Source of the DNA: Thermoanaerobaculia bacterium
GTDB lineage: Bacteria; Acidobacteriota; Thermoanaerobaculia; Multivoradales; Multivoraceae
Direction of reading: 5' to 3'
Length of the DNA stretch: 64,000 nucleotides
NCBI GenBank assembly: GCA_022826745.1
Contig: JAJDUI010000006.1
Coordinates: forward strand, 246,200 to 310,199
Translations under genes and position numbers: made by a program
In this document: positions 20,415-31,844 of the stretch, piece by piece
Position numbering within the stretch: position 1 is the stretch's first letter
How the letters are laid out: every line of letters begins with the position of its first letter
The notes under the pieces: model-generated
The model's database searches: none
Told to the model about the DNA's origin: nothing
What the model saw: the letters and a program-made list of their open reading frames with translations, nothing else

Positions 20415-22286
20415 ATGAGCCAGCAACAGGTTCAGGTCAGCGAAGAGAAGGCGCGCGCGGTCGCCGAGGAATCCCGCCAGAAGGAGTGGAAGAACCCTTC
20501 CTTCATGAAGGAACTCTTCCTGGGCAACTTCCGCTTCGACCTGATCAGCCCGTATCCCTCCCGCGACGAGTGGCGGCCGGAGTTCGAGTCGTTCTACTCG
20601 GCGCTCACGGACTTCCTGCGTGACGAGGTCGATCCGGTCGAGATCGACGTGTCGGAGGACTATCCCGACCATGTGATTGACGGTCTTGCCCGGCTCGGCG
20701 CCTTCGGCATGAAGATCCCGACCGAGTACGGCGGTCTCGGCTTCGACCAGGTCGAGTACGCCCAGGTGATGGAGCTGATCGGTTCCTTCGACGGCAACCT
20801 GACCGCCCTGCTCTCGGCTCATCAGTCGATCGGCGTGCCGCAGCCGGTGAATCTCTTCGGCAGCGAGGAGCTGAAGCGGAAGTACCTGCCGCGTTGCGCT
20901 TCGGGCGAGATCTCCGCCTTCGCCCTGACCGAGCCGGAGGTCGGCTCCGACCCGGCCAGGCTGTCGACGTCGGCCGTCCTCGACGGCGACTTCTACGTGC
21001 TCAACGGCACGAAACTCTGGTGCACGAACGGCACCAAGGCGAAGCTGCTGGTCGTCATGGCGATGGACCCGGTGACCGAGAAGATCAGTTCGTTCGTGGT
21101 CGAGACGGACTGGGAGGGCGTCGAGGTCGAGCGCCGCTGTCACTTCATGGGACTCAACGCCCTGGCCAACGGCGTCATCACATTCGACAACGTGAAGGTG
21201 CCGAAGGAGAACCTGATCGGCAAGGAGGGCAGGGGGCTCAAGATCGCTCTGACGACGCTGAACGACGGCCGCCTGTCGATACCGAACAGCTCGGTGGGCG
21301 CCGCCAAGTACTGCCTCAAGGCGGTGCGCGAGTTCGGCAGCAGCCGGATCCAGTGGGGCGTGCCGATCGGCAAGCACGAGGCGATCGCGCAGAAGATCTC
21401 GGACATTGCGGCCTACGGTTTCGCGATGGAGGCGATCGTCAAGCTGGCCAGCCACATGTCGAACGACAAGCGGCTCGACCTGCGCCTCGAGAGTGCCGCC
21501 TGCAAGGAGTGGAACACCTGGCGCGGCTGGCAGATCATCGACGAGACGATGCAGGTGCGCGGCGGCCGCGGCTACGAGACGGAATCGTCCCTGCGTGACC
21601 GCGGCGAGGATCCGGTCGGTATCGAGCGGATGATGCGGGACTTCCGGATCAACCGCATCTTCGAGGGCTCCAGCGAGATCATGCACCTGATCATGGCCCG
21701 CGAGGCGGTCGACAAGCATCTGCAGGTGGCGGGCACGCTGATCGACCGGCGAGCCGGCACGGGCGCCAAGCTTCTCGCGTTGCCGAAGATCGGGCTGTTC
21801 TATGCCTGGTGGTATCCGACCCGCTGGCTGGCCTGGAGCCGCTGGCCCCGCTACGCCGGCTACGGAAAGCACGGAAAGCACCTCCGCTTTATCGACCGGG
21901 CGGCGCGCAAGCTGGCGCGCGAGAGCTTCCACGGGATGCTGGTCTACCGGGAGAAGATGGAGCGCCGGCAGATGTTCCTGTTCCGGCTCGTCGACGTCGT
22001 CAACGAACTGTTCGCAATGGCCGCCTCGGTCTCCCGCGCCCACTCCGAGGAGCAGGCCGGCGTCGCCGATGCCGCTCACTCCGCGGCGCTATGCGACCTC
22101 TTCTGCCGCATGTCGCGGCGGCGGGTGAAGGAGCTCTTCCGCGAGCTCTGGCACAACGAGGACGACCTGAAGTACCGCACCGCGCAGGACGTGATGGGAG
22201 GCCGGCACATCGGCCGCGAGAAGCTCCTGGACGACCTCGATCCTTCGGGCCGGGCACCGCGCCAGGCAGCGGCTGCCGCTTCCTAG
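20415..22286 (+). CDS. Acyl-CoA dehydrogenase, long C-terminally extended form
   Basis: The protein has 623 residues, longer than the ~380-420 of standard enzymes. It resembles the VLCAD/ACAD9 layout with an extra helical C-terminal domain. The catalytic core shows SAFALTEPEVGSDPARL, KLWCTNGTKAKL, QVRGGRGYETESSL and IFEGSSEIMHLIMA, where the Glu is the usual base. The extension includes a Trp-rich amphipathic stretch (GLFYAWWYPTRWLAWSRW) that may touch membrane, as in VLCAD. The ATG has AGGAG upstream. It should start beta-oxidation of long acyl-CoA. rimO follows six bases after its stop. Confidence 0.9.
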   Translation: MSQQQVQVSEEKARAVAEESRQKEWKNPSFMKELFLGNFRFDLISPYPSRDEWRPEFESFYSALTDFLRDEVDPVEIDVSEDYPDHVIDGLARLGAFGMKIPTEYGGLGFDQVEYAQVMELIGSFDGNLTALLSAHQSIGVPQPVNLFGSEELKRKYLPRCASGEISAFALTEPEVGSDPARLSTSAVLDGDFYVLNGTKLWCTNGTKAKLLVVMAMDPVTEKISSFVVETDWEGVEVERRCHFMGLNALANGVITFDNVKVPKENLIGKEGRGLKIALTTLNDGRLSIPNSSVGAAKYCLKAVREFGSSRIQWGVPIGKHEAIAQKISDIAAYGFAMEAIVKLASHMSNDKRLDLRLESAACKEWNTWRGWQIIDETMQVRGGRGYETESSLRDRGEDPVGIERMMRDFRINRIFEGSSEIMHLIMAREAVDKHLQVAGTLIDRRAGTGAKLLALPKIGLFYAWWYPTRWLAWSRWPRYAGYGKHGKHLRFIDRAARKLARESFHGMLVYREKMERRQMFLFRLVDVVNELFAMAASVSRAHSEEQAGVADAAHSAALCDLFCRMSRRRVKELFRELWHNEDDLKYRTAQDVMGGRHIGREKLLDDLDPSGRAPRQAAAAAS

Positions 22287-22292
22287 GGAACC

Positions 22293-23747
22293 GTGTCGAC
22301 CCCCGCGAGGAGGGTGGAGGCCGGCCCGCCGGCCGACGCGGCCGGACACCGTGTCGGTCTGGTGAGTCTCGGCTGCGCGAAGAACCACGTCGACAGCGAG
22401 GTGATGCTCGGCGTCCTCGACGGCCAGGGTTTCGAACTGGTCGCGGATCTGGACCGCGCCGACACGGTCATCGTGAACACCTGCGGCTTCATCGACGAGG
22501 CCCGGGAAGAGTCGATCGATGCCATCCTCGACGCCGCCGCCCGCAAGGCGGATGCCGGCGAGTCGGTGGGGCAGGTGCTGGTCGCGGGCTGCATGGCCAA
22601 CCGCTATGGCCGGGAACTTGCCGCCGAGATTCCGGAGATCGACGGCTTCGTCGATCTCGATTCGCTGCGGCAGGTCGGCGCGTTGGTGCAGCTCGGCGGC
22701 AGCCCGGCGGCCGAACCGGCGGCATCCCACCTGGTGTTCGACCACCGCGACTCCCGGCTGTTGACCACCGGCGGCTATGCGTACCTGAAGGTCGCCGAGG
22801 GCTGCAACAACCCGTGCACCTTCTGCGCGATTCCCGTCTGGCGAGGCCGCCTGCGCAGCCGACCGGTCGAGAGTCTGGTCCTCGAGGCGCGGGACCTGGT
22901 CGAGCGAGGCGCTCGCGAGCTGGTCCTGGTGGCGCAGGACACGACACGCTACGGCGAGGACCTGGGCTACGGCCGGCACGGTCTCCTGCGCCTGGTGGAG
23001 GCTCTGCTGGCGGAGACGGACGCGGACTGGATCCGGTTCCTCTACGCCTATCCGACCACCCTGGACGAGTCCCTGCTGGAGCTCATGGCGAGCGAGCCGC
23101 GAGTAGCGTCCTACCTCGACATGCCGCTGCAGCACAGCGACCGGGAGGTGCTGCGGGCAATGCGCCGGGGTGGATCGGCCGGCCGCTACCGGCGAATCTT
23201 CGAGCGAGCGCGTGACCTCGACCCGGAGATGAGCCTGCGGACGACCTTCATCGTCGGTTTTCCCGGCGAGGACGAAGCCGCCTTCGAACGGTTGCTCGAG
23301 TTCGTCTCCGAGGTTCGCTTCGACCACCTGGGGGCGTTCGTCTACAGTCCCGAAAGCGACACGCCCTCGGCGTCGTTGCCGGATCAGGTGCCGCGCCGGA
23401 TTGCCGAGGAACGCAGGGAGCGCCTGCTCGAGTTACAGCGGCAGATCGCGCTCGAGCGGCGCGGGCGTCTGGTCGGCAGGACGCTGCCGATGCTGATCGA
23501 GGGGCCGTGCGAAGAGACCGAGCACCTGCTCCAGGCGCGGCACCAGGGGTTGGCGCCGGAAGTCGACGGTCGCGTCCTGATCAACGACGCGGCTGGAGAT
23601 GGTCCGCTGCCTCTCGGGCTCCTGGCCGGCCGGATCGTCGACGTGGAGATCACCGACGCCTTCGCCGACGACTCCGTCGGCCGTATCGTGGGCTTTGACG
23701 CCGCCGCTTCAACGGCCGGGTCGGCGGCCTCGGAGGCAGGTTCCTGA
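22293..23747 (+). CDS. rimO: Ribosomal protein uS12 methylthiotransferase RimO
   Basis: This 484-residue radical-SAM enzyme adds a methylthio group to the conserved Asp of ribosomal protein S12. Three domains are visible. The N-terminal UPF0004 domain has the [4Fe-4S] cysteines in LGCAKN, VNTCGF and VAGCMANRYG. The radical-SAM core has CNNPCTFCAIP (CxxxCxxC). A C-terminal TRAM region runs to about residue 465. RimO-type signatures, LVSLGCAKNHVDSE and EGCNNPCTFCAIP, separate it from MiaB. The start is the GTG at 22293. The stop TGA shares its last base with the ribF ATG. Confidence 0.94.
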   Translation: MSTPARRVEAGPPADAAGHRVGLVSLGCAKNHVDSEVMLGVLDGQGFELVADLDRADTVIVNTCGFIDEAREESIDAILDAAARKADAGESVGQVLVAGCMANRYGRELAAEIPEIDGFVDLDSLRQVGALVQLGGSPAAEPAASHLVFDHRDSRLLTTGGYAYLKVAEGCNNPCTFCAIPVWRGRLRSRPVESLVLEARDLVERGARELVLVAQDTTRYGEDLGYGRHGLLRLVEALLAETDADWIRFLYAYPTTLDESLLELMASEPRVASYLDMPLQHSDREVLRAMRRGGSAGRYRRIFERARDLDPEMSLRTTFIVGFPGEDEAAFERLLEFVSEVRFDHLGAFVYSPESDTPSASLPDQVPRRIAEERRERLLELQRQIALERRGRLVGRTLPMLIEGPCEETEHLLQARHQGLAPEVDGRVLINDAAGDGPLPLGLLAGRIVDVEITDAFADDSVGRIVGFDAAASTAGSAASEAGS

Positions 23748-24688
23748 TGCAGGCGATCCGCGACGCCATCGCTTCGACCGAGCTGCCGCGTGGAGTCATA
23801 GCGACGATCGGCAACTACGACGGTATCCACATCGGGCAGCAGAGCGTGCTCGACATGGTCACGGGCCGCGCGCGCGAACTCGGGGCGCCTTCCGCGGTCA
23901 TCACGTTCGATCCCCATCCGCTGAGCGTCGTCCGTCCGGACGACGCGCCGCCCCGGCTCGTGACGCAGGCACAGAAAGAGGAGCTGCTGCGCGAAGCCGG
24001 CGTGGACTACGTGCTGACGATCGGCTTCACCCACGAGTTCTCGAACACCCGCGCGCGGACGTTCGTCCGGAACTTCCTGCACGGAAGGCTGGCCGTAGCC
24101 GAGCTCTACGTCGGCTCGCACTTCACGTTCGGGCGCAGGCGGGAAGGCGATATCGCGCTGCTCAAGGAGATGGGCGCGTCCCTGGGCTTCGCGGCGATGG
24201 AGATCGACGAGGTTCGAACCGCCGGCGAGCGGGTTTCCAGCAGCCGCATTCGGAGTCTCGTCCTCGACGGCCGGATGGAGGAGGCGAACGCCCTCCTGGG
24301 CCGTCCGTACACGATGACGGGAACGATCGCCCAGGGGGACCGCATGGGCCAGCGGCTCGGCTGGCCGACGATCAACCTGGCGCCCGAGAACGAGCTCTAC
24401 CCCAACAACGGCGTCTACGTGACCAGGGTCTACTTTCCCAGCTTCGAGGCGACCTTCCGGTCGGTCACGAACATCGGCACGCGACCCACCGTCTACGAGA
24501 ACTACAGGCGGGTGATCGAGAGCCACATCCTCGACTTCTCGAGCGACGTGTACGGCGAGCGGGTGAACCTCTCGTTCTGCCGTCACCTTCGGGAGGAAAA
24601 GCTCTTTTCGTCGATGATGGACCTGTCCGCCCAGATCGGACGGGATGCGGACGCGGCAAGGGAGTACTTTCGACGTACGGAGAGTTGA
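23747..24688 (+). CDS. ribF: Bifunctional riboflavin kinase / FMN adenylyltransferase RibF
   Basis: The protein has 313 residues. The N-terminal FAD synthetase domain has IGNYDGIHIGQQ (nucleotidyltransferase GxFDGxHxGH-type motif, here with Asn-Tyr), TFDPHPLSV and SSSRIRSLVLDGR. The C-terminal riboflavin kinase domain has GQRLGWPTINL and NGVYVTRVY. It makes FMN and FAD, used by the flavoenzymes in this window. Its ATG overlaps the rimO stop, so the two are translationally coupled. Confidence 0.93.
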   Translation: MQAIRDAIASTELPRGVIATIGNYDGIHIGQQSVLDMVTGRARELGAPSAVITFDPHPLSVVRPDDAPPRLVTQAQKEELLREAGVDYVLTIGFTHEFSNTRARTFVRNFLHGRLAVAELYVGSHFTFGRRREGDIALLKEMGASLGFAAMEIDEVRTAGERVSSSRIRSLVLDGRMEEANALLGRPYTMTGTIAQGDRMGQRLGWPTINLAPENELYPNNGVYVTRVYFPSFEATFRSVTNIGTRPTVYENYRRVIESHILDFSSDVYGERVNLSFCRHLREEKLFSSMMDLSAQIGRDADAAREYFRRTES

Positions 24689-24720
24689 CGAGAGTTGAAC
24701 TGATACGAGGGACCCAACCG

Positions 24721-25050
24721 ATGGCAAGTGAACAGATCTTCAACGTGGACAGCCAGAGCTTCGAGGACCAGGTACTGGGGTCGGACACCCCGGTGCTGGT
24801 GGACTTCTGGGCGACCTGGTGCGGCCCGTGCCGGATGGTGGCGCCGATCCTGGACGAGCTGGCCGGGGAGTACGACGGGCGCCTCCGCATCGCCAAGCTG
24901 GACGTCGACCACGCCCAGGACGTGGCCGTTCGCTACGGCGTGCAGGGCATCCCGCACTTCATCCTGTTCAAGGACGGCGAGATCCTGGGCCGCATGACCG
25001 GCGCCGCGCCGAAGATGCGCTTCGAGGCCTTCCTGAACGATCACGTCTGA
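24721..25050 (+). CDS. trxA: Thioredoxin
   Basis: The 109-residue protein is a standard single-domain thioredoxin with the active site WCGPC in VDFWATWCGPCRM. It also has the conserved cis-Pro in GIPHFILFKDGE, written PT in most thioredoxins, and a Gly-rich end. It reduces disulfides in cytoplasmic proteins. The start is the ATG at 24721. It lies 32 bases after ribF and 21 bases before the M24 peptidase, all on one strand. Confidence 0.94.
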   Translation: MASEQIFNVDSQSFEDQVLGSDTPVLVDFWATWCGPCRMVAPILDELAGEYDGRLRIAKLDVDHAQDVAVRYGVQGIPHFILFKDGEILGRMTGAAPKMRFEAFLNDHV

Positions 25051-25071
25051 TCCGGACCTGGCCCCCGTGGG

Positions 25072-26331
25072 ATGACCTGGCCGCGCAGCGAGCTCCTGGC
25101 GGCGCTCCTTGCCGAGGAGAACGCCGAGGCGCTCGTGGTCCTGGCCGGCTCGAGCCGTGACCCGGACCTGGCTCCCTTTGTCGGAAGCGCCCGGCTGGGC
25201 GACGCCTGCGTGGTGGCGCATGACGGCGGCGTCTGCCTCGCGTACTTCACGTCGATGGAGCGGGAAGAGGCGGCCCGGGCGGAGGCGGATGGTGTCGAAC
25301 TGCTGCACCCGGCCGACTTCGACATGGAGTCGCTGCGCAAGGGCGGCAAGAGCCGCGAAGAGATCCTCGCGGCGGCGGTGAACGCCGCCTTCGACCGCGC
25401 CGGGATCGGCGGTGGCAAGGTCGCCCTCGCGGGACGACCGCCGGCCGGATCGGCCCTGGCACTGGCCCGGACGCTAGAAGAGGGAGGCCGGCAGCCGGTC
25501 TCGGGCCGGGCACTGATGCTGGCGCTCCGGCGGAGAAAGACCGGGAGCGAGATCGAGGGGGTCGCCGCCGCCGCCCGTGCAACGGTAGAGGCATTCGAAT
25601 CGGTGGCACGGATGCTGGCCGAGAGTTCGGTCCGGGGGCATGGGGAACTCTGGCTGCACGAAGAACGTGTCACCGTGGCCAGGGTCAAGGCGCTCGCGGC
25701 ACAGGTGTTCGCCGGCCACGCTCTGGAACAGCCGGAGAGCTCGATCGTCGCTCCGGCGGAGGAGGGCGCCACCGGTCACAGCACCGGTACGCCCGACCGG
25801 GTGCTGCGGGCCGGCGAGTCCGTGGTCGTCGATCTGTTCCCGCGGGCTCGGCTGTTCGCCGATTGCACGAGGACCTTCTGTGTCGGCGAGCCGCCGGAGG
25901 GTCTGGCGCGCGCGCACGGCCTCGTGCTGGCGACGCTCAAGGCCAGTCTTGAAGCGGTTCGCCCCGGCGTTCGCGGCTGGACTCTGCACGAGCGCGTGTG
26001 CCGCCTGTTCGAGAAGGAGGGCTTCGAGGTACCGGACCGGAACCCCGGCGCTCAGACCGGCTACTTCCACCTTCTCGGCCACGGCGTCGGCTACGAGTTG
26101 CACGAGCTGCCGAGCTTTCGGAAGACCGGGCCGGGCACGGAGGAACTCCGGTCCGGCGACGTGGTGACGATCGAGCCCGGGCTCTACGACCCGGAGGCAG
26201 GATGGGGCGTGCGACTCGAGGATCTCGTCGTCGTCACCGGGGACGGCATGACGAATCTCACGCCCTTGCCCTACGAGTTGGACCCGCGCGCCTGGCGGAC
26301 TGGGTGCGCCGGCGCCCCCGCCGGCTTCTGA
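25072..26331 (+). CDS. M24 family metallopeptidase (Xaa-Pro aminopeptidase-like)
   Basis: This 419-residue protein has a creatinase-like N-terminal domain (~1-150) and a pita-bread M24 domain. The five metal ligands of the family are visible: Asp in VVVDLFPRAR, Asp in LFADCTRTF, His in HLLGHGVGYELHE, Glu in TIEPGLYD and Glu in GVRLEDLVVV. It is expected to cut Xaa-Pro bonds or a related substrate. The last nine codons (TGCAGAPAGF region) are encoded by a 27-nt hairpin element that also occurs at 50412, so the natural C-terminus may have been altered by its insertion. Confidence 0.88.
   Translation: MTWPRSELLAALLAEENAEALVVLAGSSRDPDLAPFVGSARLGDACVVAHDGGVCLAYFTSMEREEAARAEADGVELLHPADFDMESLRKGGKSREEILAAAVNAAFDRAGIGGGKVALAGRPPAGSALALARTLEEGGRQPVSGRALMLALRRRKTGSEIEGVAAAARATVEAFESVARMLAESSVRGHGELWLHEERVTVARVKALAAQVFAGHALEQPESSIVAPAEEGATGHSTGTPDRVLRAGESVVVDLFPRARLFADCTRTFCVGEPPEGLARAHGLVLATLKASLEAVRPGVRGWTLHERVCRLFEKEGFEVPDRNPGAQTGYFHLLGHGVGYELHELPSFRKTGPGTEELRSGDVVTIEPGLYDPEAGWGVRLEDLVVVTGDGMTNLTPLPYELDPRAWRTGCAGAPAGF
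26299..26325 (+). repeat. REP-like hairpin element, copy 2
   Basis: ACTGGGTGC (26299-26307) is followed directly by the 7-bp stem GCCGGCG (26308-26314), loop CCCC, and CGCCGGC (26319-26325). It lies inside the last codons of the M24 peptidase, ending four bases before the stop codon. The same nine-base head with a different 7-bp stem and 4-nt loop is at 50412-50438 on the other strand. Confidence 0.6.
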
Positions 26332-26338
26332 AAGGGCG

Positions 26339-26353
26339 CGCCGCGGAGCGGCG
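26339..26353. terminator. Hairpin between convergent M24 peptidase and guaB
   Basis: CGCCGC (26339-26344), loop GGA, GCGGCG (26348-26353) give a perfect 6-bp GC stem in the 35-base gap between convergent stop codons. No T-tract follows on either strand. Confidence 0.4.
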
Positions 26354-26366
26354 ACCACGTTGCGGC

Positions 26367-27848
26367 CTAACTCCGGTCGACCCAGTAGTTGGGTGCCTCC
26401 TTCGTGATGACCACGTCGTGCGCGTGGCCCTCTTTCTGGCCCGCGGCCGTGACCCGGACCATGCGGGCGGCGGTGCGCAGTTCGGAGATGCTGGCGCACC
26501 CCGAGAGGCCCATGCCGGAGCGCAGGCCGCCAGTCAGCTGGGCGATCACCTGGTGGACGCTGCCCTTGTGCGGGACCATGCCCTCGATGCCCTCGGGCAC
26601 CAGCTTCGACAGCGGTTCGTCATCGGACTGGAAGTACCGGTCGGCGCTGCCCTCGGCCATCGCGGACAGGGAACCCATTCCGCGGTAGGCCTTGTAGCTG
26701 CGCCCCTGGTAGAGAATCGTCTCGCCGGGGCTTTCCTCGGTGCCGGCGAGCAGCGAGCCGACCATGACGCTGTGGGCGCCGCAGGCCAGGGCCTTGGTCA
26801 GGTCGCCTGAGAAGCGGATGCCGCCGTCGGCGACGATGGGCACTTCGCCGGCTTCGGAAGCGGCGTCGTGGATCGCCGTGACCTGGGGCATTCCGGCGCC
26901 GGTGACGACGCGGGTAGTGCAGATGCTGCCCGGGCCGATGCCGACCTTGATTCCGTCCGCGCCGTGTTCGACGAGCGCCCGCGCACCTTCGGCGGTCGCC
27001 ACGTTGCCGACCAGGAGCTGGGCGTCGGGCAGCGCCTCGCGGATTCCGGCCAATGCACCGAGCACGCCGCGACTGTGCGCGTGGGAGGAGTCGACGACGA
27101 GTACGTCGGCCTGGGCCGAGGCCAGCGCCTGCGCCCGTTCCAGATAGTCGCCGGCCGTGCCGACCGCCGCCGCCACTCGCAGGCGACCGAGGTCGTCCTT
27201 GCAGGCGATCGGGTACTCCATCATCTTCTGGATGTCCTTGACGGTGATCAGGCCCTTCAGGTTGCCGTCGTCGTCCACGACCAGCAGCTTCTCGATCCGG
27301 TGCTGGTGAAGCTGCGCCTTGGCCTGTTCCAGCGTCGTTCCCTGGGGAACCGTGACCAGGTTCTCGTGCGTCATCAGCTCGGACACGGGACGGCTCGTGT
27401 TCGTCTCGAACCGGAGGTCGCGGTTGGTCAGGATGCCCACCAGGTGCCCCTCGCCGTCGGTGACCGGCACGCCGGAGATCTTGAAGCGGGCCATCAGGTC
27501 GAGCGCCTCGTGGATGCGCTGCTCGGGCCGGATCGTGATCGGGTTGACGATCATCCCCGCCTCGGAGCGCTTGACCCGGTCGACTTCGGTGGCCTGGGCT
27601 TCGATGGAGAGGTTCTTGTGGATCACCCCGATGCCGCCTTCCTGGGCCAGGGCGATCGCGAGCTCGGCCTCGGTCACGGTGTCCATTGCGGCCGAGATCA
27701 GAGGGATGTTCAACTCGATCCCGCGCGTGACGCGAGTGGCTAGGCGGACATCGTTCGGATGCACCTCCGACAGGCCTGGGGCCAGGAGGACATCGTCGAA
27801 GGTGAGGGCAAGTGCGGGGGTGCCACCCCCTGAATCCGACGTTTCCAT
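26367..27848 (-). CDS. guaB: IMP dehydrogenase
   Basis: The 493-residue enzyme oxidises IMP to XMP, the first step to GMP. The N-terminal [15 protein letters not shown], a CBS pair at ~100-215 ([23 protein letters not shown]), and the active-site loop [17 protein letters not shown] with the catalytic Cys are present. The flap region [10 protein letters not shown] follows, and the protein ends near [14 protein letters not shown] choose the ATG at 27848; a TTG five codons upstream is also in frame. It lies 89 bases downstream of secA on the same strand. Confidence 0.95.
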   Translation of the reverse strand: METSDSGGGTPALALTFDDVLLAPGLSEVHPNDVRLATRVTRGIELNIPLISAAMDTVTEAELAIALAQEGGIGVIHKNLSIEAQATEVDRVKRSEAGMIVNPITIRPEQRIHEALDLMARFKISGVPVTDGEGHLVGILTNRDLRFETNTSRPVSELMTHENLVTVPQGTTLEQAKAQLHQHRIEKLLVVDDDGNLKGLITVKDIQKMMEYPIACKDDLGRLRVAAAVGTAGDYLERAQALASAQADVLVVDSSHAHSRGVLGALAGIREALPDAQLLVGNVATAEGARALVEHGADGIKVGIGPGSICTTRVVTGAGMPQVTAIHDAASEAGEVPIVADGGIRFSGDLTKALACGAHSVMVGSLLAGTEESPGETILYQGRSYKAYRGMGSLSAMAEGSADRYFQSDDEPLSKLVPEGIEGMVPHKGSVHQVIAQLTGGLRSGMGLSGCASISELRTAARMVRVTAAGQKEGHAHDVVITKEAPNYWVDRS

Positions 27849-27937
27849 GCCGAACGCTATCAACTGGCAAGCTGTGACGCACCCGGCGGGCGAGCGGTTC
27901 CCCGGTAGTCAGCTCCGCGCGGACGCGGTGTCGACCT

Positions 27938-30760
<2,823 letters not shown>

Positions 30761-30857
30761 GGGTTCGTTGCCATCGGTCCGCGCCACGGTGGCGGCGACC
30801 GAATGCCGGGAAGAAGGCCGGGAATCCTAACGCGGCGTTTCGTGACGCAGCGGGGCC

Positions 30858-31745
30858 TCAGCCCTGGTCCCGCAGGTACTCGAACGGGTTGCGGGGATCG
30901 CCTCGGAGTCGAACCTCGTAGTGGAGGTGGTAGCCCGTCGCCCGTCCGGAGTTGCCGACGCGGCCCAGGACATCGCCGCGCTGGACCTCCTGGCCTTCCT
31001 CGACGAGGATCTCCGCCATGTGTCCGTAGCGCGTCTCGTAGCCGAAACGGTGGAGCAAGTAAACGGCCCGGCCCAGGTTTCCCATCCGTTCCGCGCGGAC
31101 GACGACCCCGTCCGCCGTCGCGCGCACCGGAAAACCGCGATCCGCGGAGATATCGAGACCGGAGTGGTGGGCTCGCTGGCCGGTGATCGGATCGCGCCGG
31201 AATCCGAAGCCGCTGTTGATCACGCCGCGCACCGGCCAGGTCATCGGGGTCGAATTGAGGACAAGCTGGCGTTCCTGGAATGCGCTGTCGACGGCGTCGA
31301 GCCGACCTCCGAGCAGCGACGCCCGTGCCTCCAGCAGGGACAGATCGGAACTGTCCGGCGTGCTCAGGCTCGTGAAGGTGCCGCCGGCGCCGGCTTCCGA
31401 CAGCCGACTCTCCGGCTCGCCGCCAACGATCTGCTCGAGTCCGGCGACGATCGCGAGGTCGCGAGTGCGGTCCTCCGCCTCGGTCAACGCCTGTTGCAGG
31501 CGGGAGACGCTTGCCTCGAAGGAGGCGTTGGAGCGGCGCAGATCCACGTTCTCGCGCTGTATCCGCTCCAGGTCGCGGAGCTGGACCGCCGATCGGACCT
31601 GATAGACGGTAACCCAGCCCGTAACGCCGAGCACGAGTGCGGCCGCCGCCACGATGGCGGTCAACCAGCGGCTGCTGATCCGGAACTGCCGCGTTCGCCT
31701 CATCGAGTGAGGGACGAAAACGATCGTGTGAGTCCTTTGCGGCAT
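30858..31745 (-). CDS. Membrane-anchored M23 metallopeptidase (LytM domain)
   Basis: The protein has 295 residues. One transmembrane segment (WLTAIVAAAALVLGVTGWVTVY) follows a basic N-terminus. A periplasmic coiled coil comes next (QLRDLERIQRENVDLRRSNASFEASVSRL, quoted as register evidence). The C-terminal LytM/M23 domain has the zinc ligands in HHSGLDISADRG and YGHMAEI plus GYHLHYEVR, so it should be an active peptidoglycan endopeptidase. The start is the ATG at 31745. The promoter at 31760-31788 lies so close that the upstream TTG at 31772 cannot be used. Confidence 0.9.
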   Translation of the reverse strand: MPQRTHTIVFVPHSMRRTRQFRISSRWLTAIVAAAALVLGVTGWVTVYQVRSAVQLRDLERIQRENVDLRRSNASFEASVSRLQQALTEAEDRTRDLAIVAGLEQIVGGEPESRLSEAGAGGTFTSLSTPDSSDLSLLEARASLLGGRLDAVDSAFQERQLVLNSTPMTWPVRGVINSGFGFRRDPITGQRAHHSGLDISADRGFPVRATADGVVVRAERMGNLGRAVYLLHRFGYETRYGHMAEILVEEGQEVQRGDVLGRVGNSGRATGYHLHYEVRLRGDPRNPFEYLRDQG

Positions 31746-31759
31746 ATCGACCGGGATCG

Positions 31760-31788
31760 ATTTTAGCAGCAAACGCCTGAGCCGTCAG
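31760..31788 (-). promoter_or_regulatory. Sigma70-type promoter of the M23 peptidase
   Basis: On the minus strand CTGACG (31788-31783) and TAAAAT (31765-31760) are separated by exactly 17 bases. TAAAAT matches five of six -10 positions. The predicted start site near 31753 leaves only about eight bases before the ATG at 31745, so the message would be nearly leaderless, and no Shine-Dalgarno is seen. Confidence 0.5.
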
Positions 31789-31844
31789 AGCGGCGGCCGG
31801 GCGAGGCGGAGGGTAGCCCCGCCCGGCCGCCGTGTGCGTCGGCG

